Source: Spinellus fusiger (taxonomy: Eukaryota > Mucoromycota > Mucoromycetes > Mucorales > Phycomycetaceae). Taken from it: a stretch of 64,000 nt of DNA. The position numbers and the translations under genes were made by a program. The notes beneath the pieces were generated by a model. That model ran no database searches and had not been told where the DNA came from. It saw nothing but the letters and a program-made list of their open reading frames with translations. Shown one piece after another: positions 58,056 through 64,000 of the stretch. The DNA is taken from assembly GCA_025094145.1 (NCBI GenBank), contig JALLLS010000003.1, forward strand, positions 868,001 through 932,000. Reading direction: 5' to 3'. The number at the start of each line of letters is the position of its first letter. Within the stretch, counting starts at the first letter, position 1.

Positions 58056-60844
58056 AATACAAATAAGATATTTTATATAAGGAAATTAATATAGTTAATT
58101 AGTTTTAACGATTACAAACTCAATCGTTATCACTGCAAAGCATAAATTTCGTAACATTAAAACTCGCTACTTTATCCTCTTGCAATCCAATGGTATAAGA
58201 TGAATGAAAGAAAGAAATCCACAAAAAGAAACTTATCCTTTAATATTTCGGGAGCAGATAGAGGGTACATAAATATATACTTTTGGGCTGGTAAATGAAT
58301 GTGCTAGATTACATTACATAGAATCTTGTTAATTTAACATTGCATTGGCTTATAATATTGTTCTATTGCTTCTTCTTTTTTGACGGTTATCAGTAATCAG
58401 TCGGCATGATTATTAATCTCCAATAGGTTCTATTAGTATCTGCTCTAAATTCTCAATATAAAACAACAAAAAAGGAATATAATGATAAGAAGCGGTCTGT
58501 TGTCTTATTTCTATAGTTATTTACGTAATAATTTCTAGAAATTCAATTTGTCATTCATGATCTACTTTAATAGAGAATAGAAGTCAATAAATGGTTGATA
58601 AAAATTTAAAGTAAATACTAATAAGATGACCCGAGAAGTTCTTATGATGCTTTTTAACTAAAATAACAGATTTTTTTATCAATTTAAAAACAAAAGAAAA
58701 CAAAGGCACAAATTCAATAATATTAACGTCTATATTGCAAATACTTATTTCGTATTAGTACTTTTTTTCTAAAACCTAGTACTACTTAGTTTGAAAGTTA
58801 CGACAATAAATATTACTTATAAGTATACTAAATTCTTAAACTCTCAGAGATACTATTGTCTAAAAATGCATCATCAACTTTTCTTCTTTCTCAAAGCATA
58901 TTGGGGCAATGAGATAAACTATTGTTTTACTAGTATATTTCTGTCAATATAAAATATTGGATTGTTTTTCCTACTCTTTTAGTCAATAAATATCTAAAGC
59001 TATAGACCGCCTTTTTATTTTATTTATAAAAATAGTCTGAATCTTGATACCAGAGATTATGAAAGAATAATGATCGCCATAAAGTATACGAGATAAAAAT
59101 AACTTCATTGGGTGTAAAAATACAAATATTATGTACTACCTCTTTTGGCATCAATCACCACCTAGCACTTCTTACTTAACTGAGAATAAGACAGCGAGCC
59201 ACTTCAACAAGCCGATTCACTCAAGCTATCAATGGCACATGGTTTTATTATATTTGGACGGAAAATAGAGAAAAAGGAAATTTAACAAAGCAAAAAATAA
59301 TAAGACTTAAATCTTTCAATATAATAACCTATAGTGTGAAATGGACAGTGCTCTTTGCCACTTAAAATCTATTTACATTTTTACCAAAAGAAGTATTGTA
59401 CTAATATATCACTGCCACAAAGCCTTTGAGTGAGTCTCACATGTCTTGGATCTGAGTATTGACTGTCCTAATGAATACCTCTATTGCTATGACTACTGTT
59501 GATGTATTAAGATTCTAGACTTGTAGAATCAAAAAAGAGTTCTTTTTTCATTTTCTTTTTGGAAACGTGAGCGATTTATTACCACAAAGATAGATCTATA
59601 ATTGTTTGAAATAAAGTACAGAAAATTCTCGAGACTCTTTATCTTGTAGAATGTCTATTTTTCTTCTTCTTGAAAAAGTACTCTATGACTTGATGATACC
59701 AGTTTCTTTGTCACCTGTTTCTGTTCTAAATAATAGTAATAATGATATATATATATAAACATCCAGTAGATTCAAAGAAAGTAAAGTCTCATTGTAAGAT
59801 TGCTAGCTACTATTTTCAGTTTTAGCGTGCACAGTAAGGTGAGAAATACAAGATTCTATATTTTCTTGAAGTGAAAAATAAATAAATAGGTGGTCTGTTG
59901 CATTTTGGTGATATGAGCTTGTGATTAAATCAAAAGGCAATATATCCAGAAATATGATTTTCCCAAAAAGTATAAAACGTGAAGCTGTTTTTCAGCAAAA
60001 TATTGAACACTAGCTATTTTTTTCCAATATATTTTGGTTTTTCTTTAGTGTCAAATTTATCTGACATTTATCCTTATTTAATAAGAGATTATCTACGAAC
60101 GAAAGAATCATCACATCGGACATCTCTATTATTGGCCATGTATTTTTCATAATAACAAATCAAATACCTAGAATGGAAGCATGCTAAACATGATGCCCTT
60201 TATTGTGAACAAAGGGTTGAATATACTACTATGAAACAGGTTTTATATTTAAAATATATGACAATAAAGAAAAAAAAATATCGGAGATGATGAAGGCTAA
60301 GAGGGAGTTTAGGGACATATAGTGTTATCTTCTAGACTAAAACTACTAAGTGAAGACAAAACAAAAATATTTTCTACAGGGATAATAGACAAGGTTTTAA
60401 GGGAAAAGATTTCCATTCACGTATATATAAGAAGAGGCCTGTGCTGATAGTGAATCACATGGAGTTATAATTTAGACACGTCCACGAGGTTCTAAATCGA
60501 ACTATCAAGCAATAGTATTTCAATATCTGGTAAAATAATACAAGAATCAAAGCTATGATGATAGATGGAGGCATGTATATTCTGTAACTATTTATATATA
60601 ATAGATCCTTCTATGAAAACTTTGATACCTAAGAATTGTGAAAATAAAAGCGTTATAACGTGTGCCACTTTTCATAATGACAGATTTTAGTATGCAGTGC
60701 ATGAAGAGCTACACAAACTTTCATGTTCCTCATTACTTATTTTCATGTTATCTAGCAGTCATGAGATGATACACAAGTTTTTATTTGAAAGATTGAGAAA
60801 TAATAAAGAAAACAAAATAATTGTATGAAAACAAGGTCTAGATA
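58056..60844. other. AT-rich spacer
   Basis: No gene or RNA recognised. Composition is uniformly AT-rich with short A/T runs. Confidence 0.5.
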
Positions 60845-60905
60845 ATGTGTCCAAAGTCTGGATCTCTGTTCCATTGAACATCATTGGGTCCATTATAAGC
60901 TATAA
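60845..60905 (+). pseudogene. Tc1-like transposase scrap (SPDLNPIEH region)
   Basis: One frame reads QSLDLCSIEHHWVHYK, matching the QSPDLNPIEHLWDELK signature around the third catalytic residue of Tc1-like transposases at most positions. It is too short for more; surrounding frames are closed. Confidence 0.45.
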
Positions 60906-61439
60906 AACTGCTCGATTCATCTGTACTGTAAATTACAGAATATAAGGTTCTCTAATACTATAACAAGAAAATATGTTTCAAATAATTACTTATGTTCTCA
61001 GCATTACAGAGAAGAATTTTAGGCATGTGTAGATGCTAAGTATAGAGATAATAGATATTAACTTTAGACAATTTATTTATTTCAACAACTCTGTCACTTT
61101 CATTTATCTATTAGATATTTTAAATTAATATTCAGTGAATTCAGAGAATAATGATAGTAAAGTGGCGCGAAAAAATTAATGGATCATTTTGAAATTTCAT
61201 GCTATTCTTACTTTTCTCATGACACTATTTTGATAATAATATCTGCACCATACAATACTATAAATATCTTCTTCAAACCTCACCAAGATATATTAAAAAT
61301 ACAAAGGCTTAGAAGCTCGTTTAGCTATCTTCCTTCAGGTGCTGAACATGAACACCGCCATGGTCGAGGCATATCGTATATTTAATGTCTGCTTTCAATG
61401 TGAGAAACATAGTGAAACATTCCAAGAAAAAAACTTGAT
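60906..61439. other. Spacer between Tc1 scraps
   Basis: No feature recognised. A 68-codon frame at 61179-61385 shows no similarity I can name. Confidence 0.45.
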
Positions 61440-61880
61440 GGTGTCTTCAATTAAGAGTGGTAGAAAGAGAAAGCTGAACATAAGGATCCTCTAATACTTA
61501 AAAAGAGCAATCGTAAGTGACCTTTGCTAGACTGAGGAAGCCATCAAGAACAATGCTGAAGACATACCTTGATGAAATCGGTTGTCATCTGTTCATTCCA
61601 GTAGTGAGGCTTCCTATTACATAGAGAAATATAGAGGAAATACTCTAGTGTGCCTTTGAGCATATCAATTGGATATAAGTGCAATACCAGAAGGTAGTCT
61701 GGTCAGAAGAGTCCAAAGTGGAGATCATGAGATACGATAGAAATTCCAAAATCATTAGGCAATATGGCACAGCCTTAAAGTCTTAGATTTTCCTGAAGAT
61801 ATAGAAGTTTGGAGATAGTAGAGTAATAGTATAGGACTTCTTCAGTGGGGAGGGTGTTGAGAGATGAATCTTAGCGGTCA
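61440..61880 (+). pseudogene. Tc1-like transposase relic (N-terminal and central part)
   Basis: Broken frames follow the order of a Tc1 transposase: SGRKRKLNIRIL and YLKRAIVSD (helix-turn-helix region), then YLDEIGCHLFIPVVRLP, then YQKVVWSEESKVEIMRYD, where the first catalytic Asp of WSDES is Glu, and GDSRVIV followed by DFFSGEGVE. Several stops and frameshifts interrupt it. It lies about 100 bp from the next element and in opposite orientation to its transposase. Confidence 0.75.
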
Positions 61881-61981
61881 ACATAATAAACTCCAACAAT
61901 TACATTGATGTACTATAAAAGAACTACTACTATGAACTCAATTAATTCTCTCTCCCTTAAACCCTGAAGTCATTGGTTGTA

Positions 61982-63327
61982 CAGTCACACAACATTAGAA
62001 AGGGTACGATTTTCATTTTTTGAAATCCTGAAAAAAAACATGCTTTACGGATATAAATGTTACGACCTCAAAACACATATTAATGACTTAAAATTCAACA
62101 CAAAGTTGGTTTAACATATTATCTATAGTAATATATATAAAAAAAAGTTTTTATTTAATATTGTTGGGCCACCTTTGGCATCAATAACTGCCTGGTAGCG
62201 ATCCTTCATTGAGTCAACTAAACGTTCGGCAAGATCAACATGGATATTTTCCTAAGCTTCTTCTAAAGCTGTCTTGAGCTCATCGATATTATTAATAATG
62301 GATCTATTGTTATCAATAAGCTTATCAAGACAGCTGCAGAGATGTTCAATGGAGTTGAGATCAGGACTTTGGGCAGGCCAGTAATCAAAGCGCCTGATTG
62401 CATGTGTGTTTTTCCACCATGTTGTATAGCCACCTGTATGGCAGCTGGCCCCATCTTCTTGGAATATAAAGTCCCTATCCTCCTTCTCATTCAATTCAAT
62501 GAACCATGGCAGAAAAATTTCTGCCAAAATGTTGACATATACGTCCTGATTCACAGTGCCATCAACAAAGACCAAAGGCCCAAATCTACCTGCCCAGAAA
62601 CAGCTCCAGATCATTATGCTACCTTTCCCCCATTTGGTTGTAGGTATGATATGAGCAGCCTTATACCTCTCTCCTATCTTTCGAATCACTCTGGCTCCTC
62701 CCTGGTAACCCTCCACTTCAAACCGTGACTCATCAGATTATACAACGCGTCTCCAGTCCTCAGGACTCCAATTGACCCGTTCCTTCGCCCAACGAAGTCT
62801 TTTTCTTCATGTTTTCTTCAGAAAACTTTGGTTTGTGTGCTGCGAAGTAGGAACCAAACCCAATTTGATGTATATATATGATGGATGTTGCTCTACAGAT
62901 GATTATCTGATAAGCCTTAAGTTCCAAATTTATGAAGTTATAGGAGGCAAATGGGTTGCCTCTTAGAATGGCCTCAAGTCGTCTGAGGTCTCTCTCGTTA
63001 AGTTTTTGGTGCACCAGAACTAGGTCTTGGTAGAGGTGTACCATTAGTCATGATTCTACTAATAATATTCTGGACAGTGGACTTGCTAATGCCAATGACC
63101 TTTGGAATGCTACTCATGGATTGATTTTATTTTTTCAAGCCAATAAACACCCCATTACTCCTTTTCTTTAAGCTTATTATAAACTATTGAGTTTCTAGTT
63201 GTGGATTATGCGTTTGACATTTGAGATTGCTTAATGGAATGTGATTCAGTGGTAAAAAGAAGAAGAAGAATCATGTTTAAAAATGTATAAATTAGGGGGT
63301 CGTATACTTTCTAATGTTGTGTGACTG
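61982..63327 (-). mobile_element. Structurally complete Tc1-like transposon
   Basis: The element is 1346 bp, bounded by inverted repeats of about 28 bp: CAGTCACACAACATTAGAAAG on the left and its inverse on the right, differing only near the inner end (GGTACGA against TATACGA). TA flanks both ends (61980-61981 and 63328-63329). Size, repeats and target site match Tc1/mariner. The terminal repeats are unrelated to those of the TnpB-bearing family. Confidence 0.92.
62163..63060 (-). pseudogene. Tc1-like DDE transposase, broken
   Basis: The longest intact piece (62252-62716) runs from GGARVIRKIGERYKAAH through GKGSIMIWSCFWAGRFGPLVF and FIFQEDGASCHTGG (second catalytic Asp) to AQSPDLNSIEHL (third catalytic residue, Glu). 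The first Asp is in SDESRFEVEG just upstream, after an in-frame stop where Trp is expected. A TAG at 62252-62254 replaces the Trp of EEAWENI; the C-terminal DLAERLVDSMKDRYQAVIDAKG is readable beyond it. The N-terminal part is in other frames. Thirty-five residues separate the second and third catalytic residues, one more than the common 34. The gene is inactive. Confidence 0.85.
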
Positions 63328-63329
63328 TA

Positions 63330-63519
63330 TACAGGAGTACAATGATAAATTTTATACAAGTAAATCAACTTGAGAATATAAGTTAGTGAATGGTATAGTA
63401 ATAACTCTTTACTATTCCTTACAAAATTCTGATCTCAATTAAATGGAGTACCTGTGAACCCACCTCAAAAATATCACCAAGAAATACAGTAGTGTCTACA
63501 AAAATAAAGAAAATTTGGA
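63330..63519. other. Short spacer
   Basis: No feature recognised between the Tc1 element and the next relic. Confidence 0.45.
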
Positions 63520-63660
63520 GACTGTCCTGAGGCTGGGATGGAGTAAAACATCGAAGGAAATGACAGACAACCTCATTACCAACACAGGGCAAAGATGTTA
63601 GACATTAATAGATGCCAAAGACTGACAGCGATTACTAGGCAGCCTCAAAATAAAAACCAC
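63520..63660 (+). pseudogene. Tc1-like transposase C-terminal scrap
   Basis: Frame pieces read LRLGWSKTSKEMTDNLITN, then GQRC followed by a stop where Q/K is expected, and LIDAKD-stop, the C-terminal end of a Tc1-like transposase. The downstream DNA resembles that after 30502, so the two scraps share an ancestor. Confidence 0.65.
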
Positions 63661-63935
63661 TTTTTATATATTATAAAAACCATAATTATTTATTGAAAGC
63701 TTCACGTCTCCATCTAATGAATACATGAAGTTATAACACTATTAAGACAAACTGTATATACAGTGAGAATCCAAACTCTTAGGGATATTTTTTACATTCC
63801 GATATACTTTTTGTATTAGGAAATACGTCTTCTTTGTCATGAAAACATACATTAAACACCTATCAATGACTTGGAAATTGGATAAAATATAAAGAAAGTC
63901 AACATAATAATAAACACAAATTTATTGAGTGAAAC
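63661..63935. other. 3' part of the relic and spacer
   Basis: The first 100 bases continue the similarity with 30503-30660. CAGTGAGAATCCAAACT at about 63761 could be a terminal repeat, but no partner was found in the window. Confidence 0.4.
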
Positions 63936-64000
63936 CCTTCAGTGTTTGGTGTGGACACCCTTTGAATCTATAACAGCCTTACATCTCCGATACATGCTCG
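63936..64000 (-). pseudogene. Tc1-like transposase end, cut by the window edge
   Basis: On the minus strand the last bases read SMYRRCKAVIDSKGVHTKH and a stop, the canonical end of a Tc1-like transposase. The rest lies outside the window, so whether it is intact cannot be told. Confidence 0.7.

Overview
The window looks like part of a nuclear chromosome from an early-diverging fungus, most likely Mucoromycota. The evidence is a sterol C-4 methyl oxidase, fungal-type Pse1/Kap121 and Iml1, a PAQR (Izh-type) receptor, many short introns (about 40-130 nt) with GTAAGT-like donors, two well-supported GC-AG introns, and AT-rich spacers littered with TA-flanked DNA transposons. The species assignment is inference; no marker was compared against a database. 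Splice sites were read by eye from GT(GC)...AG plus frame continuity, and every multi-exon model given as CDS closes in frame unless noted.

Layout. 1-4.4 kb is gene-free and AT-rich. 4.4-25.2 kb is a gene-dense block with alternating strands: TMEM14-like membrane protein (-), AT-hook protein (+), Seh1 nucleoporin (-), DUF2358/C6orf136-like protein (+), Erg25 sterol methyl oxidase (-), a transposon with a TnpB/Fanzor-like relic, mitochondrial ribosomal protein mS26 (+), PAQR receptor (-), a BLOC-1 subunit 6-like protein (+), eIF2-beta (-), an unrecognised coiled-coil protein (+) and importin beta-3 Pse1/Kap121 (+). An unrecognised repeat-bearing protein (-) follows at 26.2-27.3 kb. 27.9-32 kb is transposon debris. 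A SUMO protease (Ulp) and a protein with one clear and two probable dsRNA-binding domains lie at 32.4-36.0 kb. 36.6-39.9 kb is a nested repeat structure: two identical 198-bp inverted arms around a second copy of the TnpB/Fanzor-like transposon. 42.5-54.0 kb holds Iml1/DEPDC5 (+), a bHLH factor (-) and a mitochondrial PPR protein (-). From 54 kb to the end there are no convincing genes, only a third, end-only copy of the TnpB-bearing transposon family, one structurally complete but inactive Tc1-like element and at least four Tc1 scraps.

Functional themes. The genes are mainly housekeeping: nuclear pore and nuclear import (Seh1, Pse1), TORC1 control (Iml1 of the GTPase-activating subcomplex, Seh1 of the SEA complex), translation (eIF2-beta, mS26), sterol synthesis and membranes (Erg25, PAQR, TMEM14). 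The unusual biology is in the repeats. A Tc1/mariner-style family (13-bp terminal repeats CACACCAGGAGAT, flanked by TA) carries the C-terminal part of a TnpB/Fanzor-like RuvC nuclease. A perfect 22-bp inverted repeat over the end of that reading frame is conserved in both copies that retain it.
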